A program made the translations under genes and the position numbers. From positions 186,001 to 250,000 of the forward strand of contig JADJGA010000012.1 of assembly GCA_016708265.1 (NCBI GenBank): DNA of 64,000 nt, given 5' to 3'. The DNA is from Saprospiraceae bacterium (GTDB lineage Bacteria > Bacteroidota > Bacteroidia > Chitinophagales > Saprospiraceae). The notes below the pieces were generated by a model. That model searched no databases. It was not told where the DNA came from and worked only from the letters and a program-made list of their open reading frames with translations. Shown in pieces: positions 52,587 through 62,606 of this stretch. Within the stretch, counting starts at the first letter, position 1. The number at the start of each line of letters is the position of its first letter.

Positions 52587-55133
52587 ATGAATAAGAATAA
52601 AAGAATTTTAATTATTGTTTTTTCAATTTTCAGCATACTGAATATAAATGGTCAGTCTTCGTTTGACCCTGTAAAAATGACAATAAATGTAAATGGAGCC
52701 TGTGGCATGTGTGAGAGCAGGATTGAAGAGACCGCTTTAAAAACCCCTGGAGTAATAGAAGCTGACTGGAATGTTGACGATAAAATAATGACAGTTTCTT
52801 ATGATCCAGATTTATTTCAGGAATCTGTTTTACATCAGAACATTGCTGCTGTAGGCCATGATACAAATCTTGTTAAAGCTCAGGATGATATTTATAATCA
52901 GCTTCCTCAGTGTTGCTTGTATCGCTCGGATGATAATCCTCATAAAAAGGCAAATAAAATGAATTCAAAAAATGTAATTAAAGGTGCAGTATTTGAAAAT
53001 CATGATGGCCATCTTCATCCACTTCTTGGATCAAATTTATACCTGGTAAATGAAAAACGGGGAATTTCAACAGATCAGGATGGTCGGTTTGAATTTTCAC
53101 TAAAAAATAAATCTGAAACCATAATTGTGAGTTATGTTGGCTATAAAAGTGATACAATAGTTGTCGACCGATATCATGAAGATTTTCTGGAAATAGTTCT
53201 TTCAAATTCAATTACTCTGGATGAAATACAGATAACTCACGAAAAAAGGACCACTGAATTTTCATTTACTGAGCCAATAAAAATTCAGAAAATTGGAATA
53301 CATGAGCTTAAAAAGGCAGCCTGCTGCAATTTATCAGAGAGTTTTGAGACCAATCCATCAGTTGATGTCAATTTTACTGATGCTGTAACAGGTTCGAAAG
53401 TGATTGAATTGCTCGGCCTGGCAGGCAAGTATGTGCAGATAACCAGGGAAAGTATGCCTTACATAAGAGGCTTGGCTTCGATATATGGTATGGCTTTCAC
53501 TCCCGGACCATGGATTGAAAGTATACAGATGATAAAAGGAACAGGTTCTGTTGTCAATGGATTTGAGAGCATGACTGGACAGATCAATCTTGAATTTTTT
53601 AAGCCTGAAAATGCTGATCCATTGTTTGTAAATTTGTATGCAGGAGAAAAAGGAAGGTATGAGGCTAATGTAAATGTTAATCATAAGTTCAGTGAAATGA
53701 TCTCTACAGGCTTACTAATACATGGTAGCATGAAAAATCAGGAAACTGACCATAATAAGGATGGTTTTCTCGATGAACCTTCCGGAAAACAATATTCTAT
53801 AATGAACAGGTGGGATACTTATTTTAAAAATGGGCTTGAGTCCAAGTTTGGATTCAATATTACCGGATATCATCAGAATGCTGGTCAGGCAGGTTTCAGG
53901 AGAGAAATTGAAAACAGTGGTCTGTGGGGTACTTTATTGGACAATAGCAGAATGGATGCATTTCTGAAAATAGGAAAGGTATTTGAGAATGAAGAAAGTG
54001 TAGGATTTCAGCTGGGAGCAGTATATCATGACCAGAAGAATTTATTTGGGAAAAGGAATTATGATGCCAGGCAAAAAAGCATTTATGGCAATCTGATCTA
54101 TCAGCGGGAGTTATTCAGTCATGTGAATATTTTAAAATCCGGATTGAGTTTCCAATATGACAACTTTGACGAGAAAATCGTTTCTGATCAGTATAAAAGA
54201 GAGGAAATGGTACCCGGTGCATTTGTGGAATACAGTTACATGCCTGATGAAAAATTCACTTTAGTAGCAGGATTAAGATCTGACTGGAACAATTTTTACG
54301 GACTGTTTTTTACACCAAGGCTTAATCTTAAGTATTCACTGACGGATCGGACCGTTCTAAGGGCAGCTGCAGGAAGAGGACAAAGGACAGCAAATATTTT
54401 TGCCGAGAATATTGGTCTTTTTGCAAGTTCGAGAAAATTTGTCATTGAACCGCAAAATGAAGAGCAACCATATGGACTAAAGCAGGAGATATCATGGAAT
54501 TTTGGTTTAAATATCCTTACAGAATTTGATATCCTGAGTAAAAGCTCGGTTATTTCTGTTGATTTTTATCATAGCAGATTTACAGATCAGGTGGTGATTG
54601 ACCTTGAAAATCCGCGTGAAATAAGGTTTTATAATCTTGAAGGAGAATCATATTCCAACAGTATCCAAACCCAATTTGATATAGCTGTTTTGAAAAATCT
54701 TGATCTGAGGCTTGCTTACAGATATAATGATGTAAAAACAGATTTTAAGGCAGGAAAACTTGAAAAGCCCCTGTCTTCAAAACACAGGGCATTTATCAAC
54801 ATAGGCTTTGAAACAGGTAAAATATGGAAACTCGATTATACTTTAAACTGGCAGGGTCCTAAAAGGATTCCTGATACCAGTATTAATCCTGAAGAATTCA
54901 GATTGCAAGAATATTCTCCTGATTTCATCACCATGAATTTTCAGGTCACAAAAGTGTGGAAAGATGTATTTGAATTGTATGCCGGAGTGGAAAATATCCT
55001 TGACTACACTCAACATCATGCTATATTGAGTGCATCTGATCCTTTCGGTGATTATTTCGATGGGTCAATGATCTGGGGACCTGTGATGGGAAGAAATATT
55101 TATGTTGGAATGAGGTATAATCTGAAAAGGTAA
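52587..55133 (+). CDS. TonB-dependent receptor with N-terminal HMA metal-binding domain
   Basis: 848 residues. Signal peptide to about residue 23; an HMA ferredoxin-like domain about 28-95 with metal-binding CGMC in NGACGMCESRIEETA; a CCLYRSDD linker; a carboxypeptidase-regulatory-like module about 128-210 (KGAVFENHDGHLHPLLGSNLYL); a plug about 235-335 (PYIRGLASIYGMAFTPGPW); and a 22-strand-type barrel to the C-terminus. HMA domains bind copper and other soft metals, so the receptor probably takes up or senses such an ion or its chelate. The frameshifted Cys-rich gene upstream fits the same metal locus. Confidence 0.9.
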   Translation: MNKNKRILIIVFSIFSILNINGQSSFDPVKMTINVNGACGMCESRIEETALKTPGVIEADWNVDDKIMTVSYDPDLFQESVLHQNIAAVGHDTNLVKAQDDIYNQLPQCCLYRSDDNPHKKANKMNSKNVIKGAVFENHDGHLHPLLGSNLYLVNEKRGISTDQDGRFEFSLKNKSETIIVSYVGYKSDTIVVDRYHEDFLEIVLSNSITLDEIQITHEKRTTEFSFTEPIKIQKIGIHELKKAACCNLSESFETNPSVDVNFTDAVTGSKVIELLGLAGKYVQITRESMPYIRGLASIYGMAFTPGPWIESIQMIKGTGSVVNGFESMTGQINLEFFKPENADPLFVNLYAGEKGRYEANVNVNHKFSEMISTGLLIHGSMKNQETDHNKDGFLDEPSGKQYSIMNRWDTYFKNGLESKFGFNITGYHQNAGQAGFRREIENSGLWGTLLDNSRMDAFLKIGKVFENEESVGFQLGAVYHDQKNLFGKRNYDARQKSIYGNLIYQRELFSHVNILKSGLSFQYDNFDEKIVSDQYKREEMVPGAFVEYSYMPDEKFTLVAGLRSDWNNFYGLFFTPRLNLKYSLTDRTVLRAAAGRGQRTANIFAENIGLFASSRKFVIEPQNEEQPYGLKQEISWNFGLNILTEFDILSKSSVISVDFYHSRFTDQVVIDLENPREIRFYNLEGESYSNSIQTQFDIAVLKNLDLRLAYRYNDVKTDFKAGKLEKPLSSKHRAFINIGFETGKIWKLDYTLNWQGPKRIPDTSINPEEFRLQEYSPDFITMNFQVTKVWKDVFELYAGVENILDYTQHHAILSASDPFGDYFDGSMIWGPVMGRNIYVGMRYNLKR

Positions 55134-55153
55134 TTTTTAAATTCATCAAACAC

Positions 55154-55190
55154 AAAAAAAGGGAAGTCCATTAAGGAATTCCCTTTTTTT
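55154..55190. terminator. Terminator between convergent receptor and phosphatase genes
   Basis: Stem AAAAAAAGGGAA / TTCCCTTTTTTT with inner TCC/GGA pairing, A- and T-flanked, so usable from both sides. Confidence 0.85.
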
Positions 55191-55215
55191 AATATTCATT
55201 TTAATTCATATTTTT

Positions 55216-56832
55216 TTATTTTTTCAATATTTCCCCGATCACGATGTTCTCAGATCCACTCGGAAGTGTTATATGTAAAAGCTGAGAAAGAGTCGGTGCA
55301 ATTTCTGTTATAAAATGCTTTTCATAGCTTTTGCCTTTTGGAATATGCCAGCCATAGAAAAGACCAGGCACATGTGTGTCATAACCATAAGGTGTGCCAT
55401 GAGAAGTTCCTGTGTAACCATACTCCATATAAGCAGGTTCGAAAAGAAGAACTATCTGCCCGTTTTGTTTGATGTCAAAGCCATTTGCTACAGACTTCTG
55501 CAGAAAATCAGGACTGCAATTCATCAGTTCCTCTTCAGTAAAGGCTCGTTTTACATAAGGGATGAGCTCAAGTTTTTCCTGGAATTTCCTGAATACAGTT
55601 TCCCTGTTCAATCCAAGTGAATCGATTTTAACAATATCGAAATGGATGTTCTGATTGTCATAGTTTTTTATCAGGTTAATATTGTAAAGATCCATTGAAA
55701 CTTTTTCCATGTCCTTTTTCAATTCCTTATAATCGAGATTTTTTACCTGCATTTTGTTGTCATGCAGGAAATTAGGATTTTCTCCGCAGGCGTGATCGGC
55801 AGTTAGGAAAAGCAGGTAATTGCCTTTCCCTACATTTTTGTCAAGATATTTTAAGAAATCAGCAATTATGAGGTCAAGTCTAAGGTACATATCCTGCAAT
55901 TCCATAGATCTGGGGCCTACTACATGTCCTATATAATCGGGAGATGAAAATGAAACTGCAAGAAAATCTGTGATCTCATCTTTTCCCAGATTTTCATTCT
56001 CTATAGCAGATATAGCCAGATCAGCGAGGATATTGTTTCCCCAGGGAGTGACTTTGATTATAGCGGCTCCATTTTTCTGATATTCTGAATAAAGGTCATA
56101 GGGAAAAACAGGCTCAATTGATCTGTTAAGCTTTCCTTCATAAGGATTATTATCCGGTAGAGACTCATTATATTCAGCCGGATCTTTCAGCAAGGTCCAT
56201 CCTTTTTTCAGGTAAGTAGCATAGTGTTTGGCATTATTGAAATCAGAAACCCATTCTGGAAGTTCAGTGCCGTAAAAAGTGCTCGAAATGAAATTGCCGT
56301 CATTGTTCATCCAGAATGCCCAATTTGCCAAATGCCCGGCAGGGAGTATAGCTCCCCTGTCCTTAATACTCATTCCAATGACTTTGCCTTTAAGGTTTGT
56401 TGAAAGCCTTAATTCATCTGTAATAGTTGTGGTTTTTAGCCTGTTTGGTGACATTTTTCCATCTTTTTCTGTTCCGGGTCCCAAAATGCTGAAGTCTTCA
56501 TCGTAAGTGCAGTAAATATCTTTATTGGTCTGACGATGAAACCAGTCATTGCTCACAATCCCATGGTATCTGGGAGTAGTACCTGTATAAACAGAAGCAT
56601 GGCCTGGAGCCGTGTAAGTTGGCATATAATTGAAATGCAGATTTTTCATCCTGAATCCTTCGTTTATAAGCCTTTTAAAGCCTTCATTGCCAAAATCATT
56701 ATAAAACCTGTCGATATACTCATCTCTCATCTGATCGACGATGATACCGACTATTAACTTTGGTTTGGAGTCTTGAGCATAAATGTTATTGGCAATCCAA
56801 AAAAATATAAATATAAAGAATATCTTTTTCAT
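55216..56832 (-). CDS. PafA-like exported alkaline phosphatase
   Basis: 538 residues with signal peptide (NNIYAQ about residue 20). Alkaline-phosphatase superfamily: metal ligands in VGIIVDQMRDEYIDRFY, nucleophile Thr in YMPTYTAPGHASVYTGTTP, SNDWF, a Lys/Arg pair in SIKDRGAILPAGH that matches the substrate-binding Lys and Arg of the calcium-insensitive PafA monoesterases, and later zinc ligands SSPDYIGHVVG, LTADHACGE and TGTSHGTPYGYDTHVP. Likely periplasmic phosphate release from organic monoesters. M20 dipeptidase gene lies 15 bp upstream on the same strand. Confidence 0.9.
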   Translation of the reverse strand: MKKIFFIFIFFWIANNIYAQDSKPKLIVGIIVDQMRDEYIDRFYNDFGNEGFKRLINEGFRMKNLHFNYMPTYTAPGHASVYTGTTPRYHGIVSNDWFHRQTNKDIYCTYDEDFSILGPGTEKDGKMSPNRLKTTTITDELRLSTNLKGKVIGMSIKDRGAILPAGHLANWAFWMNNDGNFISSTFYGTELPEWVSDFNNAKHYATYLKKGWTLLKDPAEYNESLPDNNPYEGKLNRSIEPVFPYDLYSEYQKNGAAIIKVTPWGNNILADLAISAIENENLGKDEITDFLAVSFSSPDYIGHVVGPRSMELQDMYLRLDLIIADFLKYLDKNVGKGNYLLFLTADHACGENPNFLHDNKMQVKNLDYKELKKDMEKVSMDLYNINLIKNYDNQNIHFDIVKIDSLGLNRETVFRKFQEKLELIPYVKRAFTEEELMNCSPDFLQKSVANGFDIKQNGQIVLLFEPAYMEYGYTGTSHGTPYGYDTHVPGLFYGWHIPKGKSYEKHFITEIAPTLSQLLHITLPSGSENIVIGEILKK

Positions 56833-56847
56833 TTTTTTGTATGAATT

Positions 56848-58251
56848 TTAACTGTTTAGTGCGGAATTCTTTAGCTCACTATAATATTTAAAGAAATAAG
56901 GTATGGTTTCCATTCCCCTGTACAGGTTGAATAATCCATAGTGTTCATTTGGAGAATGTATGGCATCGGTATCAAGACCAAATCCCATCAGAACTGATTT
57001 TGTTCCAAGAACCTGTTCAAAAGTGGCAATGATTGGGATACTTCCCCCCTCTCTGGTACTTACAGGCTTAATTCCAAATGTCTTTTCCATAGCCATTTCA
57101 GCAGCCTTGTATTCTGGTGTATCTATTGGGGTAATGACAGGAAGTCCTCCATGCAGGTATTTCACATCAACTTTTACGTAAGCAGGGGCAATTGATCTGA
57201 AATACATTTCAAAGAGTTCAGCAATCTCCTTTGGATCCTGGTTTGGAACCAGTCGCATACTTACTTTTGCAAATGCTTTTGAAGGCAGAACAGTTTTAGC
57301 CCCTTCGCCTGTAAATCCACCCCATATTCCGTTAAGATCAAGAGTAGGTCTTATTCCGGTTCTTTCCATAACAGAAAAACCTGTTTCCCCAAATACTTCT
57401 TTTATATCGAGTTTGGATTTGTAATCTTCAAGGTCAAATGGTGCTTTATTGATCATTTCCCTTTCCTCTTTACCTGCTTCCATCACTTTGTCATAAAAAC
57501 CTGGAATAGTTATATGCTTGTTTTCGTCCATCATTTTCGATATCAGATCGCACAGAATGTTGATAGGGTTTGCTACAGCTCCTCCGTAAGTACCTGAATG
57601 AAGATCCCTGTTGGCACCTGTGACTTCCACCTGGACATAGCTTAGACCTCTTAAACTTGATGTAATTGAAGGAATTGAATTTGAAATAATTCCTGTATCT
57701 GAAACCAGGATCATATCATTTTTCAGCATTTCCTTATTTTCTTCACAGAATTTTCCTAAATGTGGTGAACCTATTTCCTCCTCTCCTTCAATCATAAATT
57801 TAAAATTAACAGGCAGGTAATTATTTGCTACCATTGCCTCGAAAGCTTTAAAATGCATAAAAACCTGCCCTTTGTCATCGCATGAACCTCTGCCAAAAAT
57901 CGCTCCTTCAGGATGTATATCTGTTTTCTTAACTACAGGTTCAAAAGGAGGATTGTCCCAAAGGTCAAGAGGATCAACGGGTTGTACATCATAGTGTCCA
58001 TACACCAATACAGTTGGTTTGTCCGGGTCTGTTAGTTTTTCTCCATAGACAACAGGATGTCCTTCAGTTTTGTAAACATTTACATTTTCAGCCCCAGACC
58101 TGATCAGAGCAGCTTTTGCCCATTCTGCTGCTTTATACATATCTTCTTTGTGGTCAGGTAAGGAACTGATTGAGGGTATTCTCAGCCATTCGTTCAATTC
58201 TTCAACCATTGCATTTTTTCTGTCAGCAATATATTTCTGTACTTTTTCCAT
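56848..58251 (-). CDS. M20-family dipeptidase
   Basis: 467 residues, cytosolic by absence of a signal peptide. Di-zinc motifs: LVYGHYDVQPVDP, GRGSCDDKGQ, EGEEEIGSP, LVSDTG and a C-terminal HSPNEHYG. The dimerisation lid has DLHSGTYGGAVANP. Closest in pattern to the carnosinase/CNDP-type dipeptidases. The PafA-like gene begins 15 bp after its stop, so the two may be one transcript. Confidence 0.92.
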   Translation of the reverse strand: MEKVQKYIADRKNAMVEELNEWLRIPSISSLPDHKEDMYKAAEWAKAALIRSGAENVNVYKTEGHPVVYGEKLTDPDKPTVLVYGHYDVQPVDPLDLWDNPPFEPVVKKTDIHPEGAIFGRGSCDDKGQVFMHFKAFEAMVANNYLPVNFKFMIEGEEEIGSPHLGKFCEENKEMLKNDMILVSDTGIISNSIPSITSSLRGLSYVQVEVTGANRDLHSGTYGGAVANPINILCDLISKMMDENKHITIPGFYDKVMEAGKEEREMINKAPFDLEDYKSKLDIKEVFGETGFSVMERTGIRPTLDLNGIWGGFTGEGAKTVLPSKAFAKVSMRLVPNQDPKEIAELFEMYFRSIAPAYVKVDVKYLHGGLPVITPIDTPEYKAAEMAMEKTFGIKPVSTREGGSIPIIATFEQVLGTKSVLMGFGLDTDAIHSPNEHYGLFNLYRGMETIPYFFKYYSELKNSALNS

Positions 58252-58589
58252 AATAAAGGTTTTTTGATTTACGAATTTAAAACTAAAAGTGAAAAACTAA
58301 AATTTACAATTTGTAATTATTTCTATTTACATCCTCACGCTTTAATAATACGATAAGGATGTATTCATAAAACGGACTTATGATTCATTTGTTTATTAAA
58401 TTACTATATTTATTATGAAGTATATGTTAATTTTAAACGAGATACTAAAATGCAACATCAATTTCTCTATAAATCAAATTATACTCTAGATAAACGCAGG
58501 ACTTGAGAAGATTTATTAAATGTTTTTTACTTTTTTTACTTTTATAGCTGTTTTTTATTTCGATTATTGAGATGACATATGTTTACAGA
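58252..58589. other. 338-bp AT-rich gap
   Basis: No ORF, RNA gene or clear hairpin seen between the phospholipase-like gene and the dipeptidase gene. Confidence 0.55.
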
Positions 58590-59816
58590 TCAATGTTCCA
58601 CTCCACATCCATGTTGAATCCCGTTACCTTGATTTTTTAATAAGATTTCCTGTTCTATGAGTTCTTCTTCTGTCCATTTTACCGAACTTATATTACGCAG
58701 TTCAGGCTGACCTGCGTCTATCCATGCAGTGTACCAAATATCTCCCAGGGATTTGACTGCATTTCTCATTCTTTGTTCTGCCATATTTTTTAATTCGTTA
58801 TCAAATGCCCTTATAAGAATTTCAGATTGAGACCTGACAACGATTCCATTCCTTTCTTTAAAGATATACTTTTTTTCGTCAGGTATCTGACTGTTAACAA
58901 TTGAATCTGCTCTCAGGACGTCATTTTTCAGTGAGTGGCTTTTTATGACTATATCCCATATGAAATCCCTGATATTGTCAATATATTCTGCTTTACCTAC
59001 AAAAAAATCAAATTCAGGATCACAAAGTAGTTCCGGAATGCTGTTTTCCCAGAATGCATGTATCCCAACCTGATTTGTCAGTTGACCGTTATAATTCTTA
59101 GTTGTATGCAGAGGTACGTGCGCGTCTCCTATATAATGTCCCATGTGGGTTGCAAGTCTTAGAATACGTTTAGGATCTTTATTTTGAAAGGCTTTTACCA
59201 ATGACCTGTAATGTTCATAGATATAATAAGGTAGGATTCCATCCTGAGAAAAATTTTCCACAACCCTTATTTTTTTTCTTTGGGGATTTTCAATTTGTAT
59301 ATTTATCCATTCATTTAATGAATCAGCGGGGAATTCAATTTTATCAGTCAAAATACTATAGGCTATTTTCTTTGCTATAAAATTCCTGTAGTCTTTGTTC
59401 AAACAAAAAAATCCTGATCCGAAGAGAGTATCATTTTTAAAAATATTTATTTCAGGTCCGAATACCAGGCGAGTAGAATCTTTATCAATTATACTGATTT
59501 CTGCATATTTTGAAACTACCCCAAGCCAATCTCGGGGAAGAGTTTCAAACGGATATTCGCCCCAATTATCAATATCAATGAAATGTCTCATGCCTTCCTG
59601 TGAATTTGTGAATTTAAGTTTGTCGGGATCAGTAGCATGTTCTGTGATATATTCAATATTTGGTTTGAAAAAATACATCATTTCAGGTGGAAGAATGTAA
59701 ACAGCCATCCTGTTTATCCGCTTATGAGCAAAGAATCCCCATTCCGATCCTGAAATAAACCCATAGAAAATAGAAATCAAAGTGAAAAATATCAATATTT
59801 TAAGTAATATTTTCAA
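58590..59816 (-). CDS. Zinc-dependent phospholipase C / S1-P1 nuclease-like protein
   Basis: 408 residues with a signal peptide or N-terminal anchor. After processing, the chain reads SEWGFFAHKRINRMAVYILP, where Trp and His are typical N-terminal zinc ligands of this fold. More ligands are visible in RHFIDIDNWG and THMGHYIGDAHVPLHTTKNY (HxxxDxxxPLH). IHAFWENSIPELL completes the pattern. Bacteroidota genomes carry many such proteins with unproven substrate: phospholipid or nucleic acid. The C-terminus GNGIQHGCGVEH is His/Cys-rich and could add a metal site. Confidence 0.82.
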   Translation of the reverse strand: MKILLKILIFFTLISIFYGFISGSEWGFFAHKRINRMAVYILPPEMMYFFKPNIEYITEHATDPDKLKFTNSQEGMRHFIDIDNWGEYPFETLPRDWLGVVSKYAEISIIDKDSTRLVFGPEINIFKNDTLFGSGFFCLNKDYRNFIAKKIAYSILTDKIEFPADSLNEWINIQIENPQRKKIRVVENFSQDGILPYYIYEHYRSLVKAFQNKDPKRILRLATHMGHYIGDAHVPLHTTKNYNGQLTNQVGIHAFWENSIPELLCDPEFDFFVGKAEYIDNIRDFIWDIVIKSHSLKNDVLRADSIVNSQIPDEKKYIFKERNGIVVRSQSEILIRAFDNELKNMAEQRMRNAVKSLGDIWYTAWIDAGQPELRNISSVKWTEEELIEQEILLKNQGNGIQHGCGVEH

Positions 59817-60036
59817 ACTTCAGCTATTTAAACAATTATAAAATGAATTTAATTTGTAAATATATGAATAAAAAAATTATTTTGATGAATAAAATAACAG
59901 TCAGATTTATATTGCCTTTTTGCATCATATAAATTATACCATCCTTAGTTTTTGGTTTTCGAGTTTTTTGGCAAGATATATGCAATGATGTAACCGAATC
60001 AGATGTATTATTAAGAATACTCAGAAAGTTAAGTTC

Positions 60037-60079
60037 AAAAAAAGGTTGGTCCACGGGGGTAGGATCGGCCTTTTTTTTT
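60037..60079 (+). terminator. Orphan terminator-like hairpin upstream of priA
   Basis: Nine-bp stem GGTTGGTCC / GGATCGGCC with three G-U pairs, a GC-rich 9-nt loop (ACGGGGGTA), an A7 run before and a T9 run after. The G-U pairs make it stable only as plus-strand RNA. Confidence 0.6.
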
Positions 60080-60139
60080 CAATTTTATTACCATTACGAC
60101 TTAAATTGAACAAATACTGTTTATTTCGTATGATATATG

Positions 60140-60147
60140 TATTTTTG
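60140..60147 (+). promoter_or_regulatory. -7 element directly before priA
   Basis: TATTTTTG followed by C matches TAnnTTTG. Only five bases separate it from the priA ATG at 60153, so transcription would start at or next to the start codon. Confidence 0.55.
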
Positions 60148-60152
60148 CCTCT

Positions 60153-62606
60153 ATGGGTGTTAAAAATCATAAATATGCTGAAGTTCTTCTGCCATTGGCA
60201 TTGCCAAAATCATACACCTATTTAATTCCCGAAAAATTTTCCGATCTGGTAAGATTTGGTGTCAGGGTTGAAGTTTCACTGAAAAACAAATTTTATTCAG
60301 GACTAATAGTTACTCTTCATGAAGATATACAAAACCCCGGGTACGCCTTAAAAAGTATAATTTCGGTTATCGACAAAACCCCCATAATTGATGAAAATCA
60401 CTTTGCATTATGGAAATGGATAGCAGCTTATTACATGTGTACATTAGGTGAGGTTATGAATGCAGCACTGCCTACAGGGTTGAAGATGTCAAGTGAAACA
60501 ATCATAGAATTATTGCCGGAACCTGATATTGATATTAAAGAATTATCAGACGATGAGTATCTTGTTTACGAAGCAGTTGAATTGAGAAGGTCGTTGAATA
60601 TCAGGGAGATCAAGGAAATACTAGGTCGGAGTACGGTTTTTAATGTGATACAAACTTTAATTGACAAGGAGCTTGTGAATCTTAAGGAAGAATTGATTGA
60701 TTCTTATAAGCCAAAGAAAATCAGATTAATAAAGTTGGCAGATCAATTCTCAAGGGATGAAGGCATTCATGAACTATTGGAAAAATTTAAAAGATCAAAA
60801 CATAAGACAAATGCTCTGCTTACATATTATCAGTTATCAAAAAAAAATGAAGAAATTTTAAAAACTGATTTGATGGAAGTATCGGGTGCTGGTTCATCTG
60901 TGATAAAGGAACTTGTTGATAAAGATATATTTATTGAAAGCGATAAAACAATTTCAAGACTTAAAACATGGAATAACAAATTATCGGATTTGCCTCAATT
61001 GTCAGATACTCAGAGATCATGTATCAATGAAATGGATAAGTTTTTTGATACAGGAAATCATCTGTTGCTGCATGGAGTGACAGGTAGCGGTAAAACAAGA
61101 ATTTATCAGGAATTTATAGCACGAACAATAAGTAATGGAGGTCAGGTTTTATATCTGGTACCAGAAATCGGACTGACGACTCAGATGATAAACAGACTGA
61201 CAAGCGTTTTTGGTGACGAAGTTTATGTTTTCCACAGCAAACTCAATCAGCAGGAAAGAGTAGAGATATGGAATTCTGTACATCAGGGTAAATCTGTTAT
61301 TCTTGCTGCACGGTCAGGAATTTTTCTTCCATTCAGAAACCTTCAATTGATCATAGTAGATGAAGAACATGACAGTTCTTATAAGCAGCAAAGCCCTTCA
61401 CCTCACTACAATGCAAGAGATATAGCTTCATATCTTGGCACAAAACTGAACATTAAAGTAATACTGGGGAGTGCTACTCCTTCACTTGAAAGCTATTATA
61501 ATTGCTTAATGAAAAAGTATGCTTATGTAAAAATTGATCAGAGGTTTGGAGATGTTTCTCTGCCGGAAATAAGGATATCTGACATGAGAATAAAATCAGC
61601 ACTGCTTCCTGATAATAGCAAATACAGCATAGCACTTGTTTCAATGATACAACAGTCACTAAATAATGACGAGCAGGTTCTGCTTTTTCAGAACAGAAGA
61701 GGATTTGCTCCTACAATTCTTTGCAATACCTGTGGTTGGAACGCCAAATGTCCTAATTGTGACGTGTCTCTTACACTTCATAAGAATATGGGAGAACTTA
61801 AGTGTCATTATTGTGGATACAGAAAAAACACTATTGATAAATGTCCTGCGTGTGGAAGTATAAAAATCGGGCACTTAGGATATGGAACAGAAAAGATCGA
61901 ACTTGAACTCAGGAATTTATTTCCGGATTCAAAAGTTAAGAGGATGGATCTCGATACAGTAAGGACAAAAAATGATGTTGAAACCCTCATGAATGAATTT
62001 GAAGAGAAGAAAATAGATATTCTGGTAGGTACACAGATGATTACAAAAGGGCTCGATTTTGAAAAGATAGGACTGGTAGGAATTGTTGATATTGATAAAT
62101 TGATGCAGTTCCCTGATTTCAGGGCAAATGAAAGGGCATTTCAACTCGCTGTTCAGGTAGGAGGCAGAGCAGGAAGAAGAAAAAAACAGGGATTAGTCAT
62201 AATTCAGACTCATGATCCGGTTAATCCTTTACTTAAAGATATTTTGAACAGTGATTTTGAAAGTTTTTCCACAAGGGAACTGGAAGAGAGGGAAAGATAC
62301 CATTATCCACCTTATGTGAGAATTATAGAGATTACAATAATGCATTCAAAATATGATAAATGCCGGGCCGGGTCTATTGAACTTGCCGGCAATTTGCGAA
62401 CCAGGCTTAAAACTGTTTTGGGACCTGCAGTTCCGGGGATCGGAAGATTAAGAGGACTTTATCAGTTCAGTATTATTTTAAAAATTGGAAAATACGGTAC
62501 TGATCTGAGTACGGTTCGAAAAGCGATAGATGATTGTAAAAAAAAGGTATTGAATACTGAGGAATTTAAATCATTAAAGATAAATATAGATGTGGACCCT
62601 TATTAA
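60153..62606 (+). CDS. priA: Primosomal protein N' (replication restart helicase)
   Basis: 817 residues. The N-terminal 3'-DNA-binding domain starts YAEVLLPLALPKSYTYLIPE. The helicase core has Walker A HGVTGSGKTRIYQEF, DEEH box IIVDEEHDSSYKQ, and GSATPSLES. The zinc-binding insertion has four CxxC pairs (CNTCGWNAKCPNC, CHYCG, CPACG). Motifs V and VI are GTQMITKGLDF and QVGGRAGR. Restarts stalled replication forks. The upstream promoter suggests a leaderless or near-leaderless mRNA; the start is fixed because the conserved domain begins at residue 8. Confidence 0.97.
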   Translation: MGVKNHKYAEVLLPLALPKSYTYLIPEKFSDLVRFGVRVEVSLKNKFYSGLIVTLHEDIQNPGYALKSIISVIDKTPIIDENHFALWKWIAAYYMCTLGEVMNAALPTGLKMSSETIIELLPEPDIDIKELSDDEYLVYEAVELRRSLNIREIKEILGRSTVFNVIQTLIDKELVNLKEELIDSYKPKKIRLIKLADQFSRDEGIHELLEKFKRSKHKTNALLTYYQLSKKNEEILKTDLMEVSGAGSSVIKELVDKDIFIESDKTISRLKTWNNKLSDLPQLSDTQRSCINEMDKFFDTGNHLLLHGVTGSGKTRIYQEFIARTISNGGQVLYLVPEIGLTTQMINRLTSVFGDEVYVFHSKLNQQERVEIWNSVHQGKSVILAARSGIFLPFRNLQLIIVDEEHDSSYKQQSPSPHYNARDIASYLGTKLNIKVILGSATPSLESYYNCLMKKYAYVKIDQRFGDVSLPEIRISDMRIKSALLPDNSKYSIALVSMIQQSLNNDEQVLLFQNRRGFAPTILCNTCGWNAKCPNCDVSLTLHKNMGELKCHYCGYRKNTIDKCPACGSIKIGHLGYGTEKIELELRNLFPDSKVKRMDLDTVRTKNDVETLMNEFEEKKIDILVGTQMITKGLDFEKIGLVGIVDIDKLMQFPDFRANERAFQLAVQVGGRAGRRKKQGLVIIQTHDPVNPLLKDILNSDFESFSTRELEERERYHYPPYVRIIEITIMHSKYDKCRAGSIELAGNLRTRLKTVLGPAVPGIGRLRGLYQFSIILKIGKYGTDLSTVRKAIDDCKKKVLNTEEFKSLKINIDVDPY

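Larger units (their letters stand above)
59817..60152. other. 336-bp intergenic region before priA
   Basis: A 72-codon frame on the minus strand here looks random. It contains a strong plus-strand terminator-like hairpin at 60037-60079 with no plus-strand gene upstream, and the priA promoter element at 60140. Confidence 0.55.

Noticed and set aside
59836..60054. 72-codon minus-strand ORF
   Set aside because: Composition matches AT-rich intergenic sequence and it has no recognisable domain or promoter.
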